A stretch of 10,376 nucleotides of DNA from CBFGTA01 sp965651595 (lineage in GTDB: Bacteria; Actinomycetota; Actinomycetes; S36-B12; UBA10799). Position 1 is the first letter of the stretch, and each line of letters begins with the position of its first letter. The stretch spans positions 1 to 10,376 of the forward strand of contig CBFGTA010000081.1 of NCBI GenBank assembly GCA_965651595.1, written 5' to 3'. A program made the translations under genes and the position numbers. Below are positions 1 to 6,822 of this stretch, in pieces. The notes under the pieces are model-generated. The model ran no database searches. It was not told the origin of the DNA and saw nothing but the letters and a program-made list of their open reading frames with translations.

Positions 1-168
1 CAGTCTGAACTCGAGCTACGCAAGAAGGTTGAACGGGCCAAGGGACTAGTCCAAGAACAACTCGGCCTCAGCGAGACTGACGCCTTTCGTTGGCTACAGA
101 AGTCCGCGATGGATCGACGCCTGTCGATGTCAGCCGTTTGCGACGCGGTCATTGCCGGCTTGCGCTGA
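1..168 (+). CDS. pdtaR: ANTAR-domain response regulator, C-terminal part (PdtaR-like), 5' end outside window
   Basis: Frame 1 is open from the first base to the TGA at 166-168 and gives 55 residues. They match the three-helix ANTAR RNA-binding domain: a coiled start with VERAKGLVQ, then GLSETDAFRWLQKSAMDRR, then the closing helix. The order ERAKG - GLSE - AF.WL - AMD.R is the family signature. ANTAR proteins bind paired RNA hairpins and prevent transcription termination; in Mycobacterium tuberculosis PdtaR (Rv1626) is switched on by phosphorylation from PdtaS. A receiver domain should lie upstream of the window, but this cannot be seen. The neighbouring polA fits the mycobacterial gene order, which supports the PdtaR assignment. 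The last 39 bases overlap the end of the converging thioesterase gene. Confidence 0.85.
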   Translation, partial: QSELELRKKVERAKGLVQEQLGLSETDAFRWLQKSAMDRRLSMSAVCDAVIAGLR

Positions 169-627
169 GTCGGCATTTTCACCGGAGTCGCCGTCGGCAG
201 GAGGAGCTTGCCTCATCGCGCAGGTCAACCGTGCCGTGCAGACCCTCCGACCAGCGTCATCGGCGACGACAATCTCCCAAGTAGCCAGAGTCCTGCCCAG
301 GGAAATGGGGGTAGCGGTAGCGGTAACGGAGCCGTCGCGAACGGCCCGGTGGTGGGAGCACGACAACTCAATCCCGACCGGAAGCCTGCCAATCGCAGCC
401 CCGTGCATGGCGGACCCAATCGACCCGACAGACTCAGCTAATACAGCCGACGCGCCCCCGTGCAGGAGCCCGTAGGGCTGGGTATTCCCGGCCACCGGCA
501 TACGGGCAACAACCCGATCGACCGAGGCCTCGACGATAGTGATGTCCATCCGCTCGAGCAGAGTCCCCGCAGACACGGCGTTCATTTGTTCCCCCATGTA
601 CTGCGGATCCATCTCCTCTTGGCTCAT
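130..627 (-). CDS. Hotdog-fold acyl-CoA thioesterase, YdiI/MenI/EntH type
   Basis: This 165-residue protein has the core of the YdiI/EntH subgroup of PaaI-type thioesterases. These hydrolyse acyl- or aroyl-CoA esters; YdiI (MenI) acts on 1,4-dihydroxy-2-naphthoyl-CoA in menaquinone synthesis. The segment NTQPYGLLHGGASAVLAES (48-66) carries the expected active-site residues Q50, H56 and E65, with the same 6- and 9-residue spacing as Q48, H54 and E63 of E. coli YdiI. The region GIELSCSHHRAVRDG and the strand ending in CTARLTCAM complete the fold. A polar tail of about 25 residues follows the domain, and its coding sequence overlaps the end of the ANTAR gene tail-to-tail by 39 bp. The gene is divergent from polA with only 23 bp between start codons. 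The ATG at 627 is chosen because a -10 hexamer lies 6 bases upstream; a start at M6 or M11 is possible. A menaquinone role is inference; many members have other CoA substrates. Confidence 0.88.
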   Translation of the reverse strand: MSQEEMDPQYMGEQMNAVSAGTLLERMDITIVEASVDRVVARMPVAGNTQPYGLLHGGASAVLAESVGSIGSAMHGAAIGRLPVGIELSCSHHRAVRDGSVTATATPISLGRTLATWEIVVADDAGRRVCTARLTCAMRQAPPADGDSGENADSAQAGNDRVANG

Positions 628-633
628 GACTTC

Positions 634-639
634 AGCATA
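634..639 (-). promoter_or_regulatory. -10 element for the thioesterase gene, leaderless type
   Basis: On the minus strand TATGCT fits TANNNT and is followed by exactly six bases before the ATG at 627, so transcription would start at or next to the A of the start codon. No Shine-Dalgarno sequence precedes the ATG. The hexamer shares its TA step (638-639) with the polA -10 on the other strand. No clear -35 is seen. Confidence 0.45.
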
Positions 640-643
640 GGAT
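638..643 (+). promoter_or_regulatory. -10 element for polA, leaderless type
   Basis: TAGGAT fits the actinobacterial -10 pattern TANNNT and ends seven bases before the GTG at 651. Transcription would begin at the first base of the start codon, a G, giving a leaderless mRNA. No good Shine-Dalgarno lies before the GTG. A TTGGCT at 619-624 is too close (13 bp) to be a normal -35. Confidence 0.45.
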
Positions 644-650
644 CGGGCAG

Positions 651-3320
651 GTGACCAGCGACAACCGCCGTCCGGTGCTCCTGCTGATAGACGGGCATTC
701 GATGGCGTACCGCGCGTTCTTCGCGCTGCCGGTAGAAAATTTCACCACCTCCTCGGGGCAAGTGACGAACGCGGTGCACGGGTTCACGTCGATGCTCATC
801 AACGTGGTCAGAGACGAACGGCCCACCGCGCTGGCAGTTGCCTTTGACGTGAGTCGCCGCAGTTTCCGAACTGAGCGATTCCCCGACTACAAGGCGAACC
901 GATCCGCAAGCCCTCCGGAGTTCTCGGGGCAGGTTGACCTGATCCAAGAAGTGCTGACTGCGCTGAGCATTCCCTTCGCGGCGATCGAGGGATTCGAGGC
1001 CGACGATGTGATTGCCACCCTCGCCACCGAGGCGCAAGACGACGGTTACGACGTGCTCATTCTGACCGGCGACCGGGACGCCTTCCAACTCGTCAACGAT
1101 CGAGTCACCGTGCTGTATCCGAAGCGGGGTGTGGCGGACCTGGTCCGTTTCACTCCGGCCGCGGTCAAAGAAAAATACGGCCTCGACCCCGAACAGTACC
1201 CCGACTTTGCGGCACTGCGCGGGGACCCGTCGGACAACCTGCCGGGCATCCCGGGCGTGGGGGAGAAGACCGCCACGAAATGGATCAACCAGTACGGTTC
1301 TTTGGCGTCCCTGCTTGAGCGGTCCGCCGAAGTCGGTGGCAAAGTGGGCGAATCGTTGAGGGATAACCTCGATCAGGTGCGTAGGAACCGTGAGCTGACC
1401 GAGCTGGTGCGTGATGCGCCGGTCGCGATGACTGTCGATTCACTGGTCCGTCAAGAACCGCAGCCCGAGGCCGTCGACTCAATCTTCTCGATGTTGGAGT
1501 TCCGCGTCCTGCGCGACCGGGTAGGTGAAGTGTTCGGCGGTCCGGGAGGTGCCGCCCCGGGCAGTGACACTGCGGTCGACATCATCCCGATCACCTCCAC
1601 CCACGAGTGGCAAGCGTTTCTGGACGATCGATCCGCCTCTGGCTGGGCGATCGCTTGGACCGGCAGACGCCGCTTCGGAAGTCAGACGATCGACGAGATA
1701 GCCGTGGCTGGCTGGGACTGTCCCGGCGTCGCTTGGATTGACTGGGCGTCGGCCACCCCCGACCTCCAGGAGGCGGTGTGGCAGTTCTTGGCCAATTCTG
1801 ACTGCCCCAAGTCAGGGCACAACCTCAAATCCCTGGCCCTGGCTGCGGTGGGTGCGGGCCGTTCCGTCGACGGATTGGCCTGTGACACCGAATTGGCCGC
1901 CTACCTACTCGATCCCGGGGTAAGACACCTGGGGCTTGCCGACATTGCCGCCCGCTACCTCGGTCGCACCATCACGGCCGAAAGCCCGGCAGAGCAGTTG
2001 TCCCTAGTGGCCGACCCGGCCCCCGACGGTCGTAACGTGGCCACGCAGGCTGCAGCCGTCGCCGAGTTGTCTCCGGTCCTGCTCCGCGAAGTCGCCGACC
2101 ATGGTGTCCATGACCTGCTCGTGGCCGTCGAAATCCCGCTCACTGTGCTGTTGGCGCGGATGGAGTCGGTGGGTATCGCGGTCGACGTGTCGAGACTCAC
2201 TGCAGTTGCCGCCGACCTTGGGACGCGGATCGCCGACTACGTGAGCGAAGCTCACGAACTCGCGGGCCGCGAGTTTTCGCTCGGTTCGCCGAAGCAACTC
2301 CAAGAGATTCTCTTCGGCGAGAGGGGGTTGCCTAAGACGAAGAAGATCAAGACTGGTTACACCACCGATGCTGAGGCTCTGCGATGGCTCAGCGAAGTGG
2401 CCGATGACCCATTGCCAACCGTGCTGCTGGCGTGGAGAGAAGTAACGAAACTGCGTCAGGCAGTCGATGGACTTCTGCCGCTGGTGGCTCGAGATGGACG
2501 TATCCATACCACTTTCGGGCAGACGGTGGCTGCGACCGGTCGGTTGTCGAGTTCCGACCCAAACTTGCAGAATATCCCAGTCCGGACGGCAGACGGGCGC
2601 AAGATTCGATCCGCATTTGTTGCTCAAGAGCCGTTCGGGTCGATCATGACCGCCGACTATGCGCAGATCGAGCTGCGGCTCATGGCTCACATGTCTGGCG
2701 ACAGGCGGTTGATCGAGACCTTTCAGGCTGGCGAAGACCTGCATTCGACGATGGCCGTCGAGGTGTTCGGCCATGCCGACCCGGAGACTCGGCGGCGGAT
2801 CAAAGCGATGTCATATGGCCTGGCGTACGGCTTGAGCGCTTACGGCCTGAGTCAGCAGCTAGACATCTCGGCTACTGAAGCTGCCGCTTTGATGGAACGG
2901 TATTTCGACCGTTTCGGGGGAGTGCGTGATTTCCTCGAGCAGGCTGTGGAAGACGCGCGGCAATCCGGCTACACGACCACTATCATGGGCCGCCGCCGCT
3001 ACCTGCCCGATCTGAACAGCTCCAACCGGCAACGCCGTGAGATGGCCGAAAGGATGGCGCTGAATGCTCCCATTCAAGGTTCTGCCGCCGACCTCGTGAA
3101 AGTCGCCATGCTGCGGGTGGATCAACGTCTGACCCAGGCCCGGCTCCGCAGCCGTCTACTCCTGCAAGTGCATGACGAACTGGTGCTCGAAGTTATGGAC
3201 GACGAACGCGAAGCCGTCGTTGAGTTGACGCGGGAGACGATGGAGAGCGCTGGGGACCTTTCCGTTCCCCTCGGCGTCAGCATCGGAGTCGGACCTAACT
3301 GGGACGAGGCAGCGCATTGA
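651..3320 (+). CDS. polA: DNA polymerase I, proofreading-deficient actinobacterial type
   Basis: This 889-residue enzyme fills repair and Okazaki-fragment gaps and removes RNA primers. The N-terminal 5' nuclease (about 8-300) has IDGH with D14, EADD (116-119) and GDRD (140-143), then the helix-hairpin-helix stretch GIPGVGEKTA. The middle domain (about 310-485) keeps the fold but not the 3'-5' exonuclease residues: the DTET motif reads AWTGRR, the aspartate after NLK is S394, and the last acidic site is gone, so no proofreading is expected, as in M. tuberculosis and Taq enzymes. The polymerase domain has motif A with D669, the O-helix R714-K718-Y722 followed by GLAYG, and motif C VHDE with H841, D842 and E843. 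Y722 sits at the Phe/Tyr position controlling dideoxynucleotide discrimination; tyrosine is also present in mycobacterial PolA. GTG start at 651. The stop overlaps the next start by TTGA. Confidence 0.98.
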   Translation: MTSDNRRPVLLLIDGHSMAYRAFFALPVENFTTSSGQVTNAVHGFTSMLINVVRDERPTALAVAFDVSRRSFRTERFPDYKANRSASPPEFSGQVDLIQEVLTALSIPFAAIEGFEADDVIATLATEAQDDGYDVLILTGDRDAFQLVNDRVTVLYPKRGVADLVRFTPAAVKEKYGLDPEQYPDFAALRGDPSDNLPGIPGVGEKTATKWINQYGSLASLLERSAEVGGKVGESLRDNLDQVRRNRELTELVRDAPVAMTVDSLVRQEPQPEAVDSIFSMLEFRVLRDRVGEVFGGPGGAAPGSDTAVDIIPITSTHEWQAFLDDRSASGWAIAWTGRRRFGSQTIDEIAVAGWDCPGVAWIDWASATPDLQEAVWQFLANSDCPKSGHNLKSLALAAVGAGRSVDGLACDTELAAYLLDPGVRHLGLADIAARYLGRTITAESPAEQLSLVADPAPDGRNVATQAAAVAELSPVLLREVADHGVHDLLVAVEIPLTVLLARMESVGIAVDVSRLTAVAADLGTRIADYVSEAHELAGREFSLGSPKQLQEILFGERGLPKTKKIKTGYTTDAEALRWLSEVADDPLPTVLLAWREVTKLRQAVDGLLPLVARDGRIHTTFGQTVAATGRLSSSDPNLQNIPVRTADGRKIRSAFVAQEPFGSIMTADYAQIELRLMAHMSGDRRLIETFQAGEDLHSTMAVEVFGHADPETRRRIKAMSYGLAYGLSAYGLSQQLDISATEAAALMERYFDRFGGVRDFLEQAVEDARQSGYTTTIMGRRRYLPDLNSSNRQRREMAERMALNAPIQGSAADLVKVAMLRVDQRLTQARLRSRLLLQVHDELVLEVMDDEREAVVELTRETMESAGDLSVPLGVSIGVGPNWDEAAH

Positions 3321-4714
3321 TTCCAGGAATGCGCCGGATCGTGGGCCACTGGAGGGCTCCCGCGATGGTGATGACCTGCCTGGCCCTCGTAGTAGCCTGT
3401 GCCACGCCTTCCCAGGAGGAGGCCGTTGCGTTATCGGCCTGCACGCCACAGGTGTGTGACCGCCAGATCGGTAACGTTTCTGTCTCGATTGTTACACCAG
3501 CGGAATTTAACGGCACGCTCGTTGTGTACGTACCCGGCTACCAAGCCGAACAGCGCGAGCCCGAAGCTATCAACGAATCCACACCCGATTCGGGCGGCAT
3601 GTCAACATTGGCCACAGCGGTATCGAGCGAACTGCTCGCCCGTGGCTACGCGGTGATGCAAGCTCAAGGCGCGCCCGGGTGGTCCGTCGCCGGGATCAAC
3701 GAATCCCTCGACGACGCGGTAGAGCATTTTCGCAACAACCTCGGAACACCTTCCCGAGTGATCGTTTCCGGCGATTCGATGGGTGGGCTGGTCGCGACCC
3801 TGGCGGCTGAGAGCCCCGCAGAATGGGCGGACGCAGGTGTGGCGTTGTGTGCCCCCGTGGCAGGAGTGCTCGACAACTTTGACCTGGCCCTCGACGTCAT
3901 GCTCGGGATCAACGTGTTGCTCGACCAGCAGCTCGTTCTCGACGACTATCAGGACGTCGAGCAGGCGCGGCGGGCCGCGAACCAGGCGCAAAGCGCGGTC
4001 GTGCGCGCCGGGCTCGGATCCGCTCGTGCGGAACTCGCGTACCTCGCTGCGGTCACCGATGCGCCCACCAAGACGCGGACTCAAGATGGTGCCACAGACT
4101 TCTCGCAGCTGCTCGCGATAGGTGAGGGGCTCATCGGGGCGATTCAATTTTCGACTGTTGCGCGCTACGACATCGAACAACAGGTCGGTGGCCCCTTCTC
4201 ACAATCGGGTCGCGAACCGTTTGGCGAACGGGTGACACCTGACGTTCAGCGGCGTATCAACGCCATCGCTGGTGACTCCCGCGCGTTCGAGCGATTCTCG
4301 CGGGCGATGGACGCCGCGGCTCCCGTCCGCGCCGACGCAACGGCGCGCGAACGGGCCACGACTTTGGTGGGCCAACCAACCGGGCAACTAACTTCGCCAC
4401 TCGTGACTGCACACACAGCTGACGACTCGGTGGCCATTGTGCAGAACCACAGCGTGTACCGCGACCGAGTGGCACGCGCAGGTGTGTTGGACCGGTTGAC
4501 TGCGGCGTATTCGGTTCCGCCGCAGACATATGAGGAGGCACCCTTTGGGGCTGGTCACTGCAACTTCCCGGTCGCGAGCCGGGTCGCCCTTGTGGAGCTG
4601 ACGGAAGCTGTTCTGGACCAGGGAACACCGGCCACAGCCGATACCATCGAGACGATCCTACCCGCCAACGAGGGCTGGGACGTCGGCTTCGTTCCAGGTC
4701 CATGGCCCCGGTAG
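3317..4714 (+). CDS. Exported lipoprotein, alpha/beta-hydrolase fold serine hydrolase
   Basis: The 465-residue product opens with a short basic segment, a hydrophobic stretch and the lipobox VVAC, giving lipid-modified C28 and an extracytoplasmic location. After it comes an alpha/beta hydrolase: a strand LVVYVPGYQ, the nucleophile elbow GDSMGG with S154, an insertion rich in Ala/Arg (about 195-330) that probably forms a lid, HTADD with candidate acid D369 or D370, and GAGHCNF with H414. Serine, acid and histidine come in canonical order. The substrate is unknown; an esterase acting on envelope or external esters is a fair guess. Start choice is not settled. TTG at 3317 has GAGG (3306-3309) seven bases upstream and overlaps the polA stop; ATG at 3329 gives a good 24-residue signal peptide (RR at its start); ATG at 3365 has the strongest Shine-Dalgarno (GGAGGG 3351-3356) but would leave a 12-residue signal without positive charge. 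Probably translated with polA. Confidence 0.82.
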   Translation: MIPGMRRIVGHWRAPAMVMTCLALVVACATPSQEEAVALSACTPQVCDRQIGNVSVSIVTPAEFNGTLVVYVPGYQAEQREPEAINESTPDSGGMSTLATAVSSELLARGYAVMQAQGAPGWSVAGINESLDDAVEHFRNNLGTPSRVIVSGDSMGGLVATLAAESPAEWADAGVALCAPVAGVLDNFDLALDVMLGINVLLDQQLVLDDYQDVEQARRAANQAQSAVVRAGLGSARAELAYLAAVTDAPTKTRTQDGATDFSQLLAIGEGLIGAIQFSTVARYDIEQQVGGPFSQSGREPFGERVTPDVQRRINAIAGDSRAFERFSRAMDAAAPVRADATARERATTLVGQPTGQLTSPLVTAHTADDSVAIVQNHSVYRDRVARAGVLDRLTAAYSVPPQTYEEAPFGAGHCNFPVASRVALVELTEAVLDQGTPATADTIETILPANEGWDVGFVPGPWPR

Positions 4715-4753
4715 GCCTAGCCTCATCTGGGCAAGCAACCCACCAGGGGCCTA
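4712..4753. repeat. Inverted repeat spanning the two converging stop codons
   Basis: TAGGCC at 4712-4717 and GGCCTA at 4748-4753 are exact inverted copies; each contains the TAG stop of one of the converging genes. A further short TGGG/CCCA pair lies inside. No T-run follows on either strand. It could act as a weak bidirectional terminator or be chance, because six bases with a 30-base loop is modest. The whole space between the two coding regions is only 36 bp. Confidence 0.25.
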
Positions 4754-5452
4754 GGAGCGCCTAGTTGGCAGCAACCCTTGTACGACGCTGCGGGACCGCA
4801 AAGATCGCGGTAGGTACTCGACGGTCGACTTCCGGGCCGCCACGAGCTCAGCCACTTTGGCGGCCAAGTGCCGACTCGGCACGTCCGGCCGAAAGTAGAT
4901 CGACGACATGTTGACCGGGGACTTCCGACACGTTTGACGCATTGCTTCCCAAGCCTCCGACAAGCCCAGACGACTGACGGTGGCGGGCCAAGCGGCTGCG
5001 CCTGGGTCGGGTGGGATGTTCATCAGACCGACGAAGTGGCCGTGCCCCTGCGTTCGCATTCGTGCGATGAACTCCGCCGACAAGGTAGCCGGCGCCAAGA
5101 ACTGTTCCACCCCAGTGGTGAAGACGGATTCAGAGTTCCAGTCGGTGGGGAATGCTGCATCAACGTTGCTGAAATCTGCAATGGCGACATCCAGATCGCT
5201 GTCCGAAAAGGCTGTGTCGATCACTTCCTGCCACATGCTGGGAGCGCCGCGGTCGTAGGCGATCACCTCGGTAGCGACGGTGGGGGAGAAAGGCCCTTCG
5301 CCAGTTTCGAACTGTGCGAGCCGTTGACGTGGAGCTGCGATCACACACGACGTGAGACGCGGGTTCATGAGACCGGCCGACAATCGCAGCAGGCGTGTTG
5401 GACTGTCTCCGACGAGCACCACTTTCTGCGGTCGACCCGTCCCGTCTAGCAC
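4751..5452 (-). CDS. DprE2-like SDR-fold protein lacking catalytic residues (predicted pseudoenzyme)
   Basis: The 233-residue product resembles DprE2 (decaprenylphosphoryl-2-keto-erythro-pentose reductase, about 254 residues): MLDGTGRPQKVVLVG at the N-terminus, AFSDSDLDVAIADFS (81-95), RMRTQGHGHFVGL (131-143) and YFRPDVP (186-192) align with matching DprE2 blocks. The working parts are gone. The glycine-rich NAD(P) motif GGTSEIG reads GDSPTRL (15-21); the Ser position falls on M144/N145; the YxxxK pair reads W155 and V159; the structural Asn is Q117. No YxxxK exists anywhere in the protein. The frame is open and near full length, so it looks maintained. The GTG at 5452 is chosen over the upstream GTG at 5524 because GGAGG (5461-5465) lies eight bases before it and the N-terminus then matches DprE2. 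It overlaps the preceding gene by 7 bp (GTGCTAG). It may be a partner or scaffold for the adjacent flavoprotein (inference), or an SDR with unrelated chemistry. Confidence 0.72.
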   Translation of the reverse strand: MLDGTGRPQKVVLVGDSPTRLLRLSAGLMNPRLTSCVIAAPRQRLAQFETGEGPFSPTVATEVIAYDRGAPSMWQEVIDTAFSDSDLDVAIADFSNVDAAFPTDWNSESVFTTGVEQFLAPATLSAEFIARMRTQGHGHFVGLMNIPPDPGAAAWPATVSRLGLSEAWEAMRQTCRKSPVNMSSIYFRPDVPSRHLAAKVAELVAARKSTVEYLPRSLRSRSVVQGLLPTRRS

Positions 5453-6822
5453 AGCGACAACCTCCGCGAGAGGTCGGATCGGAACACGCCCCGGGGATCG
5501 AGTTGGGATCGGCGGGCGCGCCACTGGGGTAGGTCAGGGTAGATCGCCCAGGCTAGTTCGGGATTCATGCGACTGTCATGCGCCAAGCCGACAGATCCAC
5601 CGGCCTCAGTAACGACACCGTCCACTTCGTCCAAAGTCGAAGCACAGTGCGGCGAACGACTGTCCAGGTCGACACTGATCGCCCACCCGTCACTGCCCGG
5701 ATTGAGGACGCCCTGCCGACTGCGAGTCGCTCGGCTCAGCGTCGCGGACTCTGCTCCTGGCATTCCCGACAACAGTTCGACTACCTTTGTGAGTGCATCT
5801 GTCGCCAAGGTCGGAACGCTGCACTCATATCGGATCGTGCCGTCTGGGGTGAAAAGTCCGTGCCCCCACGCCCGTGAATCATCAATTCCAAAGAAATGAG
5901 CTAATGGGACGAGTTCGTTGTTCCGGGCAGCGGGTGAGCAGTGAAACGCGTTCGCCTGGATGGCTCGCCTGATCCACGCGCGGTTGAACGCCTTGGGAAG
6001 GAAACGGTTGCGCCGAGCGGGGTACTCGAGATCGAGTGACCCTCGTTGGCGTACCTGCGGCAAGTCGTCGAGGGTGGCCCTCCGTGCTGCATAGACCACA
6101 CCTCGTCCGCTCCGGCGACCCTTGGCCGACGTGTCGAGGCGGGCATACGTCCACCGATGACTTGCCGACCGAGCTTCGAAGTTCTCCAGCACGTCCGGGA
6201 GGTCTGAACAACGGACTGAATCAACCAGCATCCAAGCAGTTGTGATCGGTTCGACCCGAACGGTCGCGGCGACAATCACCCCGGAAAGTCCCAGCCCGCC
6301 GATTACACAAGCGAACTGAGCGCGAACGTCGGGATCCGGATGGGTCGCGGAGAGTTCCCGATGCGCTCCTTGACCATCAACGAGCAGAATCGACTCCACG
6401 CAGTCGGAGAAGCGGTTGTCGACGAGCGACGCGAACGAGTAGGAATCCTGAGCGATCGCACCGCCGATCGTCGAACTGGCGCTGCGCGCGAGCAACGGAA
6501 GGCTCCAGCCGGCGTGGGAGAGTTCCCGTGACACCACCCCGAAACTCGCTCCACCGAGGACGACAGCGGTCCGGCTCTGCCAGTCAACTGACAGCACGCC
6601 CCGGCCATCGACGTCGGCTGCCGGAGCCAACGTCACCCCACCTGATACGCGGGCCGCATCCCCGAGTGACGTGTACCCGCCGCGCGGAACGACGCCCCGA
6701 GCGATCGCGCCAGCGGTGAGGGAGACGAGAGCGCGCGACGTGGAGTCGGCGACCGCCGCCAGCAGACTGCTAGGCGGACGGTCCAGGGTCGTTGCCCGGA
6801 CGGACGCGGTCGATGAGTTCAT
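5446..6822 (-). CDS. DprE1-like FAD-dependent oxidoreductase with altered active site
   Basis: The 458-residue product has nearly the length of mycobacterial DprE1 (461), the flavoenzyme that oxidises decaprenylphosphoryl-ribose. The FAD-binding half (about 30-200) shows PRGGYTSLGDAA (46-57), TIGGAIAQDS (118-127) and VIGGLGLSGVIVAATV (173-188). The C-terminal half has GWAISVDL (379-386), HDSR (415-418), IYPDLPQW and the ending LDPRGVFRSDLSRRLSL, all lining up with DprE1. Residues known in DprE1 to contact flavin, substrate or benzothiazinone inhibitors differ: H132 to Y128, K134 to F130, N385 to A381, C387 to S383, K418 to H415 (alignment by eye). So the fold is kept but the DprE1 reaction is doubtful. 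The ATG at 6822 has AGGAG four bases upstream and matches the family length; a longer open frame begins at 6924. It overlaps the flippase end by 53 bp and the DprE2-like start by 7 bp. Confidence 0.82.
   Translation of the reverse strand: MNSSTASVRATTLDRPPSSLLAAVADSTSRALVSLTAGAIARGVVPRGGYTSLGDAARVSGGVTLAPAADVDGRGVLSVDWQSRTAVVLGGASFGVVSRELSHAGWSLPLLARSASSTIGGAIAQDSYSFASLVDNRFSDCVESILLVDGQGAHRELSATHPDPDVRAQFACVIGGLGLSGVIVAATVRVEPITTAWMLVDSVRCSDLPDVLENFEARSASHRWTYARLDTSAKGRRSGRGVVYAARRATLDDLPQVRQRGSLDLEYPARRNRFLPKAFNRAWIRRAIQANAFHCSPAARNNELVPLAHFFGIDDSRAWGHGLFTPDGTIRYECSVPTLATDALTKVVELLSGMPGAESATLSRATRSRQGVLNPGSDGWAISVDLDSRSPHCASTLDEVDGVVTEAGGSVGLAHDSRMNPELAWAIYPDLPQWRARRSQLDPRGVFRSDLSRRLSLC
5461..5465 (-). 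promoter_or_regulatory. Shine-Dalgarno deciding the DprE2-like start
   Basis: GGAGG on the minus strand sits inside the last codons (Arg-Arg) of the DprE1-like gene, eight bases before GTG 5452. The ribosome finishing the upstream gene at 5446 is therefore positioned to restart, so the two proteins are probably made in a fixed ratio. Confidence 0.65.

Noticed and set aside
2004..2774. 256-codon open frame on the minus strand inside polA
   Set aside because: It is antisense to conserved polymerase motifs, its translation is Arg/His/Gln-rich without a recognisable domain, and it has no supporting start context.
3365..3367. ATG 3365 as the hydrolase start, because of the strong GGAGGG at 3351-3356
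   Set aside because: It would leave only 11 residues before the lipobox cysteine and no positive charge, which is too short for a lipoprotein signal peptide; the upstream starts give a normal one. Not fully excluded.
5453..5524. GTG 5524 as start of the DprE2-like gene
   Set aside because: It adds 24 Pro/Arg-rich residues absent from DprE2 and no good Shine-Dalgarno sequence was noted before it, while GTG 5452 has GGAGG at eight bases and matches the DprE2 N-terminus.
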